The notes beneath the pieces were generated by a model. It saw only the letters and a program-made list of their open reading frames with translations. It was not told the DNA's origin and did no database searches. The position numbers and the translations under genes were made by a program. From contig NZ_JAPDDR010000017.1 in the NCBI RefSeq assembly GCF_025950095.1, positions 31,645 through 95,644 of the forward strand: a stretch of 64,000 bases of DNA, in the 5' to 3' direction. The stretch is from Luteolibacter rhizosphaerae (GTDB lineage: Bacteria > Verrucomicrobiota > Verrucomicrobiia > Verrucomicrobiales > Akkermansiaceae). Below, one piece after another: positions 17,508 to 26,458 of the stretch (position 1 is the stretch's first letter; each line of letters opens with the position of its first letter).

Positions 17508-19577
17508 GTGATCCGGCCCGTGAGAAACTCTTCTTTCGTTCACCTTTTCCTCGGAGTCGCCCTCGCGGCTACCGGGGCTTCCGCACAGGAGATCGCCGCC
17601 TTGCCGGATAAGCCGGTGGGCGGCTCGGCGAGCGATGCCTCGATCACGAACCGCAAGGATGCGCGCACTATCACTCTCGCGATCCCCGCGCCGCGCGGAA
17701 TGATCCTTGATCGCAACGGTGCTCCTTTCGCCCAGAACCGTCTGGCTTGGCAGCTCGGCTTGCAGTTCGAGCAGTTCGAGAAAGCGGACCGCCAGTTCGT
17801 CATCGATTGGGGACGCGCCCGTTTGGAAAAGGCCAGAACCTTGGTCAAAGATCTCAAAGAGCCGACCGACGACGAGCTGTGGAATCACTATCGCGAGCGC
17901 CGCTGGCTGCCCTTGTTGATCTCCACCCACCTCCATGAGGCGGACAAGAAGAAGATCGAGCCTTCGCTGACCAAGGGTTTGATCCTGCATCCCGTCTATC
18001 AGCGCTACTATCCCGGTAGCGACCTGGCCGCGCACATCATCGGATACACCGGCAGCGTGGGCAAACTCCCGACCGGACCGATCAACTTCAACGAGCCAAT
18101 GTGGGAGGAGTCCGAGGGCCGCGCCGGTCTCGAGTTGCTCTACAATCGCGAGCTTACCGGTCAGCCCGGCACCAAGAAACTTCTCTTCGACGAGCACGGT
18201 CGCAAGTTCCCCGAGGAGCAGCCGCGACGCCCGCGTCCAGGCGGCACCATCGTCACCACGCTCAACCTGAAGTGGCAGGAGCATGCGGAGAAGGTGCTGC
18301 GGCAGAAGGCGAAACGCGGGGCTTTCGTGCTGATCGATGTGAACACCGGCGAGGTGCTGGTGATGGCTTCGCGCCCGTCTTTCGATCTCAACCACTGGAT
18401 CCCCGGTATTTCCGACGCCGAGAAGAAGACCTTGGAAGAGGATCCCTCCGCGCCGCTCTTTGGCCGTGCCTTCCAATCGAAGTATCCGCCCGGATCCTGC
18501 TTCAAACCTTTCGTCGCGCTGACCGCACTGAACAACGGCAAGATCGATGAGGATACCACCATCGACTGTCCCGGAGCCCTGACCTTGGGGAACCACACCT
18601 TCCACAACCACAACAAGAAGGCGGCGGGTTCGATCAATGTGGTCCAGGCGCTGGCCTCCTCGAACAACATCTGGTTCGGCAAGGTGGGGATGGACCTCGG
18701 CGCGAATGCCTTCCTCGGTACCGCCCGGCGCTTCGGCTACGGCGAGAAGACCGGGATCGATCTGGTCGGGGAAACGGCCGGGACCGTGCCGACAAACGAG
18801 TGGATGATGAAGGTCCACAAGCGGAACTTCAAAGACGGTGACGACTTCAACCTTTCCATCGGCCAAGGCTCGCTCGAAGTCTCGCCGCTGCAGGTGGCTC
18901 AGTCGATGGCAGGGATTGCGAATGGCGGGGTGCTGCCGAAACTGCATCTGGTGATGCAGGTGCAGGATCCCTACGGCCGCGTGATCAAGCAGGCCGTGCC
19001 GGAGCGCCGCAACTGGCTCGGCATCGAGCCGAAGGCGATCGAGGTGGTCCGCAAGGGCATGCACCGCGTGGTGGAAGGCGGCACCGGCCGCGCCGCCGCG
19101 CTGAGTTTCTCGGATATTTGCGGCAAGACGGGCACCGCCCAGTGGAACAACAACCGCAACCTCGCTTGGTTCGCCGGATTCCTTCCCTACGATGAGCCCC
19201 GTTTCGCCTTCGCGGCGGTCTACGAGGGTAGCCGTGGCGAGAAGCCGAGCGGCGGTAAGAATGCCGCGCCGATCGTGAAGTCCTTTTTCGAGCCCTTGGA
19301 AGAGGAATTCAAGGATATCCTGGCTCCGGCACCGAAGGCGGTCGAGATCGTGGACGAAGCCGTGGCCGGGGCGGAGGGCGATGGAAAAGCGCCCGAAGTT
19401 TCGGAGGAAGGGGTGCTCCGGGCCCAAGAGGTGGAGCCGCTTGATGCCGAGGGCCAGATGCAGGACGATGCGACCGAAGAGCCTCCGGTGGAGGAAGTTC
19501 CGCGGGCCCTGCCGGTGGAGCCCGAGGACCTGGGCGACGATACCGGTGACGAAACCGAAACGGTTCCCGTGGATTAA
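17508..19577 (+). CDS. Penicillin-binding protein, class B transpeptidase (PBP2/MrdA type)
   Basis: Class B PBP of 689 residues that cross-links peptidoglycan in the periplasm. The N-terminal hydrophobic segment (about 10-28, ending GASAQE) looks like a cleavable signal more than the usual uncleaved anchor. The PBP dimerisation region starts RGMILDRNG. The transpeptidase motifs are all present: S330-C-F-K333 (nucleophile Ser), S384-S-N386, and K540-T-G. The last ~95 residues are an unusual acidic tail rich in Glu, Asp and Pro. Neither rodA nor mreBCD is adjacent. The start is a GTG at 17508, with a second in-frame GTG at 17520 that fits the promoter spacing better. Elongation (PBP2) versus division (PBP3) cannot be fully separated; the overall layout favours PBP2. 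Confidence 0.88.
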   Translation: MIRPVRNSSFVHLFLGVALAATGASAQEIAALPDKPVGGSASDASITNRKDARTITLAIPAPRGMILDRNGAPFAQNRLAWQLGLQFEQFEKADRQFVIDWGRARLEKARTLVKDLKEPTDDELWNHYRERRWLPLLISTHLHEADKKKIEPSLTKGLILHPVYQRYYPGSDLAAHIIGYTGSVGKLPTGPINFNEPMWEESEGRAGLELLYNRELTGQPGTKKLLFDEHGRKFPEEQPRRPRPGGTIVTTLNLKWQEHAEKVLRQKAKRGAFVLIDVNTGEVLVMASRPSFDLNHWIPGISDAEKKTLEEDPSAPLFGRAFQSKYPPGSCFKPFVALTALNNGKIDEDTTIDCPGALTLGNHTFHNHNKKAAGSINVVQALASSNNIWFGKVGMDLGANAFLGTARRFGYGEKTGIDLVGETAGTVPTNEWMMKVHKRNFKDGDDFNLSIGQGSLEVSPLQVAQSMAGIANGGVLPKLHLVMQVQDPYGRVIKQAVPERRNWLGIEPKAIEVVRKGMHRVVEGGTGRAAALSFSDICGKTGTAQWNNNRNLAWFAGFLPYDEPRFAFAAVYEGSRGEKPSGGKNAAPIVKSFFEPLEEEFKDILAPAPKAVEIVDEAVAGAEGDGKAPEVSEEGVLRAQEVEPLDAEGQMQDDATEEPPVEEVPRALPVEPEDLGDDTGDETETVPVD

Positions 19578-19682
19578 GCCTGCCGGGCGGTTTTCAGGGC
19601 TGGACGCGGGGGCACTTTGGCGGCACATACCCGATGCCCGCTTCGTGCGGGCTGTATTCAACGACCCAAGTTAATTCTCAAC

Positions 19683-20111
19683 ATGGACATTCAAATCGCC
19701 TCCCTTTGCGACTTCGCCGCGGATTACAATGGCAAGCTCGTGGTTTCCGGAACCTTCGACACGCTCGCGGCTCGTGCGCTCCCGGTGGTGCACCCGATGT
19801 GCAGCCTGGCGCTGCGCTTCTGCTTCACGCAGGAAGACGTGGGCCGTCACAAGCTTTCGATCAACATCATCAACGAAGACGGCGAGTCCCTCGATCCGAA
19901 GAACATGCCGATCGAGCCGGAGTTTGAAGTGCAACTGCCGCCGGGCACGCCCTTCCTGACCCGCAACGTCATCATGAATCTCCAAGGCCTCCAGTTCCCG
20001 AAGGCCGGCATCTACTCGATCGACCTCGGTTGCGATGGCGAACTGCTGATGCGCCTGCCGCTGCGCATCCTTCAGGTGAGCCAGCAGCCGCAGCCGGAAC
20101 CCGTTGCCTGA
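19683..20111 (+). CDS. DUF6941-like conserved protein
   Basis: A 142-residue cytoplasmic protein from ATG 19683. It opens IQIASLCDFAADYNGKLVVS, then GTFDTLAAR, a pattern I associate with the DUF6941 family of small beta-rich proteins. No signal peptide, membrane segment or catalytic motif is visible. It is followed after 4 bases by an SDR gene, so coupled expression is likely. Function unknown; the DUF assignment is from memory of the N-terminal pattern. Confidence 0.72.
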   Translation: MDIQIASLCDFAADYNGKLVVSGTFDTLAARALPVVHPMCSLALRFCFTQEDVGRHKLSINIINEDGESLDPKNMPIEPEFEVQLPPGTPFLTRNVIMNLQGLQFPKAGIYSIDLGCDGELLMRLPLRILQVSQQPQPEPVA

Positions 20112-20115
20112 TCGC

Positions 20116-20913
20116 GTGACGGAAGCCCGTTATTCCTGTGCCCTGGTGACCGGCGCTTCCGCCGGCATCGGGGCCGAGTTCGCCCGCCAGCTCGCGCCCT
20201 ATTGCGCGACGCTGGTTCTGATCGCGCGCCGGTCGGAACGTTTGGTGGAGCTGGCCGGTGAACTGGAGCGGGCCCATGAAGGCCTGCGGGTGATGCCGCT
20301 GGAGGCGGATCTGACCGATCCCTCCGCGCGGCTTCAGGCCGTGGGCCATTTGCTTTCCAAGGGCCTCGTGCCCGACCTGCTGGTGAACAACGCCGGCATG
20401 GGGGACTACGGCGAGTTCGTGACCTCCGACTGGATGAAGATCGAGTCGATGCTGCGTCTGAACGTCGAGGCCCTCACTCATCTCACCCATGCGCTGCTGC
20501 CGACGATGATCGAGCAGGGCAAGGGATCGATCATCAACGTCAGCTCGCTCGCGAGCATCCTGCCGATCCCGGACTTCGCGGTCTATGCCGCGACGAAGGC
20601 CTACGTCACCAGCTTCAGCGAGGCCCTGCGGATCGAGGTTCGCGACCGCGGGATCAGGGTCATGGCACTCTGTCCGGGCCCGGTGCACACCGAGTTCGGC
20701 CAGATCGCCGGACGCGGTCCGAACACCGACTTCGGTGCGCGCGAATGGTTCTACGTGCCGCAGGGACAGGTGGTCGCGGAAGCGCTTGCGGGCATCGCCG
20801 CCGATCGTCCCCGCGTCTATCCGGGCCTGAAGATCGCCGTCGCCGCCGCTGCGATTTCGCTGCTTCCGATCGCGATCATCCGGTTGGTGATGAGCACGCG
20901 TCCGCGAAAGTAG
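20116..20913 (+). CDS. SDR family NAD(P)-dependent oxidoreductase
   Basis: Classical short-chain dehydrogenase/reductase of about 265 residues from GTG 20116; a TTG at 20104 is possible but would overlap the upstream gene. Cofactor loop TGASAGIG (12-19), LVNNAGMGDYG, catalytic Ser in NVSSLASIL, and Y157-A-A-T-K161. A basic residue in LIARRSERL after strand 2 suggests NADP(H). The C-terminus has a hydrophobic stretch (AVAAAAISLLPIAIIRLVM), so it may be membrane-attached, as in DltE-like SDRs. Substrate unknown. Confidence 0.9.
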   Translation: MTEARYSCALVTGASAGIGAEFARQLAPYCATLVLIARRSERLVELAGELERAHEGLRVMPLEADLTDPSARLQAVGHLLSKGLVPDLLVNNAGMGDYGEFVTSDWMKIESMLRLNVEALTHLTHALLPTMIEQGKGSIINVSSLASILPIPDFAVYAATKAYVTSFSEALRIEVRDRGIRVMALCPGPVHTEFGQIAGRGPNTDFGAREWFYVPQGQVVAEALAGIAADRPRVYPGLKIAVAAAAISLLPIAIIRLVMSTRPRK

Positions 20914-20965
20914 ATGCGGTGAGTCCGTCCTCGCCGACAGAGACCGGATCCGGTTAACTCAGGAT

Positions 20966-21400
20966 ATGAAAGTCGAATGGAAGCGGGATCTTCGCTTCAC
21001 CCGCGCCCACGTCCTCTCGTTTTTCGGGATGGCGGTAGCCGCAGGGCTGATGTTTGTCGCTTTAGGTCGTCCCATATGGGGCGTGCTTGCGTTGGGCCTG
21101 TTGGCGAACTTGCTGATCATGGCACTTTGCTCACGTCTCCTGCCCAAGCTGCTCCCGCCGAGATCGGTTGAGATCATTGATGGCGGATTGAAAGTGGATT
21201 CGGGATCCTGGGCTTTGGGCGATGTGGATTCGGTGTCGGTCACGGAGGACGAGCTCAGCATCCGTCTCTATCGCTCCGGGGACGGTGGCGATGAGTTTGT
21301 CGCCCGCTCGCGGGAGATGCCCCGCGAGACTTGGTTGCAGTTGGTCGCGATTGCCCGAGAGCTTCAGGCAAAGCTGAAGCCGTCAAGAGAAGCGGCTTGA
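20966..21400 (+). CDS. Small membrane protein, unrecognised
   Basis: A 144-residue protein with two adjacent hydrophobic helices (VLSFFGMAVAAGLMFVAL and IWGVLALGLLANLLIMAL), then a soluble ~80-residue domain with a beta-strand pattern (SVEIIDGGLKVDSGSWALG, VTEDELSIRLY) like a small PH-like fold. Nothing assigns a function. It ends 6 bases from the convergent toxin gene. Confidence 0.6.
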   Translation: MKVEWKRDLRFTRAHVLSFFGMAVAAGLMFVALGRPIWGVLALGLLANLLIMALCSRLLPKLLPPRSVEIIDGGLKVDSGSWALGDVDSVSVTEDELSIRLYRSGDGGDEFVARSREMPRETWLQLVAIARELQAKLKPSREAA

Positions 21401-21406
21401 GCAAGC

Positions 21407-21709
21407 TTAGGAGTCATCGCGTTGTCTCCATTTGCGGTCGTGCCTAGCCGCATGAAGCACGGCAACAACGAGCACACTCATCAAGGACTCGTCGATCCGA
21501 TAGATCACCTTATAAGCAAATCGTTGTGGATAGAGCCAGCGAAATACGTTCCGCGTGCCGCCCTTGGCTCCCGTCCTCGGGGCGCGAGCCAAGCGGTTCC
21601 AAACTTCGAAGACCTCCCGGACGAAGTCCGATCCCAAGCCCGGTTCGCGAGCTTCATGCCAAGTTGCCGCCTCCGCCACATCATCCTCCCCCTCCGGCCG
21701 GAAATCCAA
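21407..21709 (-). CDS. RelE/ParE family toxin
   Basis: A 100-residue ParE-like toxin. It has the small alpha-alpha-beta fold pattern: FRPEGEDDVAEAATWHEA, a second helix (GLGSDFVREVFEVWNRLAR), then strands NVFRWLYPQRFAYKVIYRI and MSVLVVAVLHAARH. The terminal 'VVAVLHAARHDRKW' resembles the 'I.aV.H..R.P..W' hallmark of ParE. The target (gyrase for ParE, mRNA for RelE) cannot be read from the sequence. It follows its presumed antitoxin by 8 bases. Confidence 0.85.
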   Translation of the reverse strand: MDFRPEGEDDVAEAATWHEAREPGLGSDFVREVFEVWNRLARAPRTGAKGGTRNVFRWLYPQRFAYKVIYRIDESLMSVLVVAVLHAARHDRKWRQRDDS

Positions 21710-21717
21710 GCGCCAAC

Positions 21718-21933
21718 TTATGAGGCTAGCCTCGAAGCAAGACGAGATCTGATTTCATCAAGGCTCAGGGAACTTGAAGAGTCCGCATCATGAGCCTCAA
21801 GGCGCTCGGCAACGATGGCCATTTCATCCGGGTTCAGGTCGGAGTCGTCGCAAATCAAGGCGGAGCGGATCAGTTCCTGTCGTTCAGCGACCGTGAAACG
21901 AGGTAGTTCTTGAAGGACTTCCGCGAGGTTCAT
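21718..21933 (-). CDS. Antitoxin of the ParE-type pair (addiction module component)
   Basis: A 71-residue acidic helical protein from ATG 21933, the usual size and style of the small antitoxins paired with ParE toxins (addiction module component family): VLQELPRFTVAERQELIRSA, then a Ser/Asp-rich hinge and a C-terminal helix SLDEIRSRLASRLAS. A GTG at 21942 is in frame but would lie within the -10 box of a good promoter. First gene of the toxin-antitoxin operon. Confidence 0.78.
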   Translation of the reverse strand: MNLAEVLQELPRFTVAERQELIRSALICDDSDLNPDEMAIVAERLEAHDADSSSSLSLDEIRSRLASRLAS

Positions 21934-21938
21934 GGGGA

Positions 21939-21967
21939 ACACTACCCTTGGAAGGGGTATTTGTCAG
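21939..21967 (-). promoter_or_regulatory. Toxin-antitoxin promoter, leaderless type
   Basis: Minus strand: CTGACA (21967-21962), 17-base spacer, TAGTGT (21944-21939), then 5 bases to the ATG at 21933. The -35 box lies just after the stop of the upstream ABC-F gene. Confidence 0.55.
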
Positions 21968-21974
21968 CGCCATT

Positions 21975-23957
21975 TCACACCAGCTTCGCCTTCACCCCTT
22001 CGATCTCTTCGCTGAGTTGTTCCCAGCGTGAGATCGCGGCTTCGAGCTTCTGGGTGACCTGCTCGACGGTATTCGTCACCAAGCGGAACTTCGCCGGGGA
22101 GGCCACCACTTCGGGCTTGGACAGGTCGGCGGTGGCGTTCGTTTGGGCGATTTCGAGGTCGGAGATGCGCTTCTCCACGCTCGCCAGTTCGTCTTCCAAG
22201 GGCTTCAGAACCTGACTCCGGATCTTGCGCTGCTCGGCCTCGATGCGCTTCTGATCCTTGCGGCTGGGTGCTGCAGTGTTCGCGGCTGCCGCGCCGCTGC
22301 TAGCGGTCGCGGTGACCGTGCGGGTGGAAAGCTGCGGGCCCGCCTTCTCGTCGGCGGTCTTCTCGAGGTAGTAGGTGACGTTGCCTTGGAACAGCCGGGG
22401 ATCTTCGCCGGGGCGGAACTCCAGCGTTTTCTGCACCACAGGGTCGAGGAAGGACCGGTTGTGCGACACGATCATCACCGAGCCTGCATAGTCGGCCAAG
22501 GCCTTCTGCAGCACCTCTTGCGATTGCATGTCGAGGTGGTTGGTCGGTTCGTCCAGGATCAGGAAGTTCGCCGGAGCCACCAGCATGCGTACGAGAGCCA
22601 CGCGTGAACGCTCGCCACCCGAGAGCACGCCCACTTTCTTGAAGACGTCGTCACCACGGAAGAGGAAGCAGCCTAACAGATTACGGCAATAGGGTCCGGA
22701 CTCGCGGCTCGCGACTTCCTCGACCGTTTCGAGGACCGTCTTGTTAGGGTCCAGTTCGTCTGCGTGGTTCTGGGAGAAGAAGGAGGTCGCCACGCGCATG
22801 CCGAACTCGTGCTTGCCGTCGTCGGGCTCTTCCTGGCCGGTGATGAGGCGGCAGAAGGTCGACTTGCCGGCGCCGTTCGGGCCGACGATGGCCATGCGCT
22901 CGCCGCGGTTGATCTCGAAGTCGAACTTCTTGAAGATCTGCAGCGGGCCGTAGGCCTTCGAGACGTTCTCCAGCTTGGCAACGAGATTGCCGCTGGCCGG
23001 CGGCGGCGGGAACTTGAAGTTCATCACCGCATCGGCGGCTTCCGGAGGCGGGATGCGCTCGATCTTCTCCAGCATCTTGACCCGGGACTGCACCAGCGTG
23101 GCCTTGTTCGCGGAAGCGCGGAAGCGGTCGATGAAGCGCTGGACATCGGCGATCTCACGCTGTTGCGCGATATAGCGCTTCTCGTGGATCTCCCGTCGCA
23201 GTACCGACTCCGTCTCGTAGTAAGTGTAGTTTCCGGAATACTCCTCGCAGCGCCCGTGGTGGAAGGCCAGCGTGCGAGTGCAAAGGGTATCGAGCAGGGC
23301 GCGGTCGTGAGAGATCAGGAGGATCGCCCCGGGGTAGTTGACGAGGTACTGCTCCACCCAGCGCTGCGTGCCGATATCGAGGTGGTTCGTCGGCTCGTCC
23401 AGCAGCAGGACTTCCGGCTCCTGCAGGAAGAGCTTGGCCATGGCGATACGCATCTGCCAGCCACCCGAGAATTGGGCGCAGTCGCGATCGAAGTCCGCCT
23501 TGCTGAAGCCGAGGCCTTGGAGCACCGACTCGACTTTCGGCTTCATCCGGGAGGGATCGTTGTCCTCGAGCTGCAGCTCGAGCGAGCCGATTTCCTCCAA
23601 CAGGTCGCCATAGGGGGACGAGCGTGGATCGAGCTTCTCCAGTTCCGCGGAAAGGCGGTCGATCTTCTCCTGGAGGGCGAGAGTCTCGCCGAAGGCCCGC
23701 ATGGTTTCATCCCAGAGCGAGATGCCCTTCACGTGGATGCCTTCCTGCGGAAGATAGCCCACGCGGGTATTCCGCGGCACCACGACCTTGCCACCGGAGA
23801 CCTCGATGATTCCGGCGATCGCCTTCATCAGCGTCGACTTGCCGGCTCCGTTGTGACCGGCAAAGGCGATCCGTTCCTTCGGCAGGATCGAGAAGGTCAG
23901 ATCGGAGAAAAGGACGCGGGCGCCATATTCGACGCGGAGATTGTGGACGGAAAGCAT
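21975..23957 (-). CDS. ABC-F family ATPase (Uup/EttA-like)
   Basis: Soluble twin-ATPase protein of 660 residues without membrane segments; ABC-F proteins act on ribosomes. The first cassette has Walker A GHNGAGKST (34-42), signature FSGGWQMR and Walker B LLLDEPTNHLD. The second has GPNGAGKST, LSGGERSR and LILDEPTNHLD. The linker between them is helical and basic (about 240-310; RREIHEKRYIAQQREI). The C-terminal ~80 residues form a charged coiled coil, as in Uup and ABCF3-like members. Likely role is ribosome-associated translation control or rescue; resistance function is not implied. Divergent from the CxxCH gene. Confidence 0.9.
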   Translation of the reverse strand: MLSVHNLRVEYGARVLFSDLTFSILPKERIAFAGHNGAGKSTLMKAIAGIIEVSGGKVVVPRNTRVGYLPQEGIHVKGISLWDETMRAFGETLALQEKIDRLSAELEKLDPRSSPYGDLLEEIGSLELQLEDNDPSRMKPKVESVLQGLGFSKADFDRDCAQFSGGWQMRIAMAKLFLQEPEVLLLDEPTNHLDIGTQRWVEQYLVNYPGAILLISHDRALLDTLCTRTLAFHHGRCEEYSGNYTYYETESVLRREIHEKRYIAQQREIADVQRFIDRFRASANKATLVQSRVKMLEKIERIPPPEAADAVMNFKFPPPPASGNLVAKLENVSKAYGPLQIFKKFDFEINRGERMAIVGPNGAGKSTFCRLITGQEEPDDGKHEFGMRVATSFFSQNHADELDPNKTVLETVEEVASRESGPYCRNLLGCFLFRGDDVFKKVGVLSGGERSRVALVRMLVAPANFLILDEPTNHLDMQSQEVLQKALADYAGSVMIVSHNRSFLDPVVQKTLEFRPGEDPRLFQGNVTYYLEKTADEKAGPQLSTRTVTATASSGAAAANTAAPSRKDQKRIEAEQRKIRSQVLKPLEDELASVEKRISDLEIAQTNATADLSKPEVVASPAKFRLVTNTVEQVTQKLEAAISRWEQLSEEIEGVKAKLV

Positions 23958-24067
23958 GAGCCGCGCGGAGACTTGCGGTCCCGGGGGCCGGGGTCAAGGC
24001 GAGGGAGGGCTTCGCGGGCAAGCTGCGGGTGGCTTTCGGGAAAATACGCGTAGGAAATCGCCCGTTC

Positions 24068-25318
24068 ATGCCGTTTTATTCCGGCGTGAGGTGGTTTCCA
24101 GTTCTGCTGGCTTTGACGCGCGTGGCGTCTGCGGATGCCGATTTCTGGGATCTGGAGCCGATCCGTTACTCGGATACCGCGCCCACCGACCGTCTGGCGA
24201 AGCTGGCGGCGGACTTGAGTTCAGGAGCCAAGAAAGTGGATGGGCAGACGGGACTGGAGCGGCTCCGCTTCGTGCTCAAGGAGCTGGCGGTGCCCGAGGA
24301 ATCGCAGGTTCTCGTGTTCTCGAAGACCAGCCTGCAGATCGCCCAGATCCATCCGAAGAATCCCCGCGCCCTGTTCTTCTCGGACGAGGCCTACGTCGGC
24401 TACGTCCCCGGCGGCTCGATCGAGGTCATCATCCAGGACCCGGTGCTCGGCCCCGTTTTCTACGTGGTCGAACCAGGCGGTCCGGGCGGGCTGGATATCG
24501 AGCGGGATACCTCGCTCTGCATGTCCTGCCACGGCACGACCCGCACCGAGGGGGTGCCCGGCATGACCGTGCGCTCGGTCTTCCCAAACGGAGAAGGCCA
24601 CCCGATGCTCGCGATGGGGACGACGCAAGTGTCCCACGAGACCCCGCTGCCCGAGCGCTGGGGCGGCTACTACGTTACGGGCCGTAGTTCCCTCCCTCAT
24701 CTCGGCAACCGCACTTTCGTTGAGGGCGGCGACGATCAGCCGCAACCGAGCGATCTCGATCAGCTGGGCGGACTCATCGAGGTGGCAAAATATCCCCGGG
24801 CGACCAGCGACATCGTCGCCCTGATGGTGCTGGAGCACCAGTGCCGGATGCACAACCTGCTCAATGCCGCCGCACTGCAATACCGGCGCGCGCGCTATAT
24901 CAGCTCCGCGATCGATCCGAATGCGGATCCTGACCAAGGCTCCGCCGGACGGGTGGCGGACGGCATGGCCCAGCGGATCGTGGAGTGCCTCTTCTTCAAG
25001 GATGAAGCAGAGCCGGGCGACGATCTAGTGGGCGGTGAGGAGTTCCAGAAGACTTTCACGGCGCGCTATCCGAAAACGGTTTCAGGAGAATCCTTGGCCG
25101 AATTCCACCTTTACGACCGCATCTTCAAGAACCGCTGCTCCTACATGGTCTACTCTCGGGCCTTTACCGAGCTTCCTGTCCGGGTGAAGCAAGCGGTGTT
25201 TGCCCGGATGAAAGCCACCCTCGCCGGGGAAGATGCCAGCTTCGACTATCTGAAGGAATCCGAGAGGAAGCGCGTCGCGGCTATCCTGAGGGAGACTCTG
25301 CCCGCATGGTCCAAATAA
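24068..25318 (+). CDS. Exported protein with a single c-type haem motif (CxxCH)
   Basis: About 416 residues from ATG 24068 with signal peptide (WFPVLLALTRVASADADFW). One CMSCH motif lies at about 158-162 in LCMSCHGTTRTEGVPGM, consistent with one covalent c-type haem. A candidate distal ligand is Met in PGMTVRSVF or HPMLAM. The rest is helical and contains HQCRMHNLL. No recognised oxidase or dehydrogenase domain is present. Proteins of this outline occur as haem-domain 'hypotheticals' in Planctomycetes and Verrucomicrobia. Electron carrier or redox sensor is inference. Confidence 0.7.
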   Translation: MPFYSGVRWFPVLLALTRVASADADFWDLEPIRYSDTAPTDRLAKLAADLSSGAKKVDGQTGLERLRFVLKELAVPEESQVLVFSKTSLQIAQIHPKNPRALFFSDEAYVGYVPGGSIEVIIQDPVLGPVFYVVEPGGPGGLDIERDTSLCMSCHGTTRTEGVPGMTVRSVFPNGEGHPMLAMGTTQVSHETPLPERWGGYYVTGRSSLPHLGNRTFVEGGDDQPQPSDLDQLGGLIEVAKYPRATSDIVALMVLEHQCRMHNLLNAAALQYRRARYISSAIDPNADPDQGSAGRVADGMAQRIVECLFFKDEAEPGDDLVGGEEFQKTFTARYPKTVSGESLAEFHLYDRIFKNRCSYMVYSRAFTELPVRVKQAVFARMKATLAGEDASFDYLKESERKRVAAILRETLPAWSK

Positions 25319-25326
25319 AAAATGGA

Positions 25327-25393
25327 ACCGGCCGGACGGAAGGGAGGACGCGTTGGGGGGAGAGTCGCATCCTCCGGTTTTCCGCCGGCCGGT
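25327..25393. terminator. Possible terminator between convergent genes
   Basis: ACCGGCCGG (25327-25335) is perfectly repeated in inverse as CCGGCCGGT (25385-25393) around a 49-base loop, between the stops of two convergent genes. No T-run follows, so it could be rho-dependent or not a terminator. Confidence 0.3.
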
Positions 25394-25438
25394 CCGGTTA
25401 GTCGGGGGGAATCGATGTAAGGATGAACGGACTTCAGA

Positions 25439-26458
25439 TCATTCCGTTTCGAGGGTGCCCAAGAGGCCGCGGACTTCCAACTTGCGGTCCACCCGGATCG
25501 GGACCGAGTGGAGGCGCTCCTTGCCAAAGGGGCTCTCGTTGATCAGTTCGAGAACGTAGTCGCCGTCGACCGGGAAGGCGTATTCGTAGTCTTCGGGGAA
25601 GAGTTGCTTCTCCGGTTGGCTCCGCTCAATCGGCTGGTTCCAAGTGCCGCCCACGATGCGGATCGGGTTGGCCGGGTCCTTGACCGAAGTCGCTTGGAGA
25701 TAGGTGCCGCTGCCGGGGTAGGGGTCATAGATGGCCACAGTCAGCGGAGGCGTCGCCGATCCGATGACTTCATCGGGCTGGATGCCCGAGATTGTTCCGG
25801 AGGTGACGGCCCAGACCTGAACGTGAGCTCCTGCGATTTTGGATTGCGTGTAGGCAGCATCGGCCAAGGCATGTACCACGAAGTGCTCTTCTCCGCTGAC
25901 CTTGGTCGGATCGGCACCCCCAGTCAGGTTGGTGACCGCGAAGTTGAGATCGGTAGGACCGTTGGTGTAGATCGAAGCACTCGACTTCGGCGTGCCGGAG
26001 GTCGCTTGAGCCGGGGTGAACGAGGGTTGGGCGGTGGTGTAGTTCTTGACGTGGTGCTCGAGAAGCACGCGCTTCGCCGCTTCTTGAACTCCGGTGCCTG
26101 AAACCAAGCCGCCCACGTTGATCTTCACCGAGAAGGGCTTGTCGGCCCGGGTCCGGGGGATGCCTTGGTAGGAATCCATGGCCTGGATCGTGATGTTGGC
26201 GGTCGGCATGTAGGCCCCCACCAGCTTTTGATCCAGCAGGTAGTCGGTGGCGGTGTCTTGCTTGACGGTCCAGAGCTGGAACAGGGCACCACCGCTTTCC
26301 AAGAGTCCCTGCGATGGGGCGTTGCCCTGCGGGGTAACGCTCATCGACCAGACCACTCCGGTCGTTTGCTGGGTCTGGCGCACGAAGTTCACATAGCCTT
26401 CTCCCGCGGCAAAGACGTGGGAACAAAGCAGCGCACCGAGGAGAAGGAACGTTTTCAT
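25439..26458 (-). CDS. Secreted protein of unknown function (operon gene 3)
   Basis: About 339 residues from ATG 26458, with signal peptide MKTFLLLGALLCSHVFAAGE. Mature sequence is beta-rich and Thr/Ser/Gly-rich (VNFVRQTQQTTGVVWSMSV; DAAYTQSKIAGAHVQVWAV), with few Cys. Two stretches (YMPTANITIQAMDSY and EVIGSATPPLTVAIYDPYP) look like paired beta-sandwich repeats. No family recognised. Its start overlaps the stop of the preceding gene (ATGA at 26455-26458), so it is translationally coupled. Confidence 0.75.
   Translation of the reverse strand: MKTFLLLGALLCSHVFAAGEGYVNFVRQTQQTTGVVWSMSVTPQGNAPSQGLLESGGALFQLWTVKQDTATDYLLDQKLVGAYMPTANITIQAMDSYQGIPRTRADKPFSVKINVGGLVSGTGVQEAAKRVLLEHHVKNYTTAQPSFTPAQATSGTPKSSASIYTNGPTDLNFAVTNLTGGADPTKVSGEEHFVVHALADAAYTQSKIAGAHVQVWAVTSGTISGIQPDEVIGSATPPLTVAIYDPYPGSGTYLQATSVKDPANPIRIVGGTWNQPIERSQPEKQLFPEDYEYAFPVDGDYVLELINESPFGKERLHSVPIRVDRKLEVRGLLGTLETE

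Noticed and set aside
17430..19661. 743-codon minus-strand open frame over the PBP2 gene
   Set aside because: PBP2 has all its active-site motifs; the antisense product is Arg/His/Leu-rich without domains.
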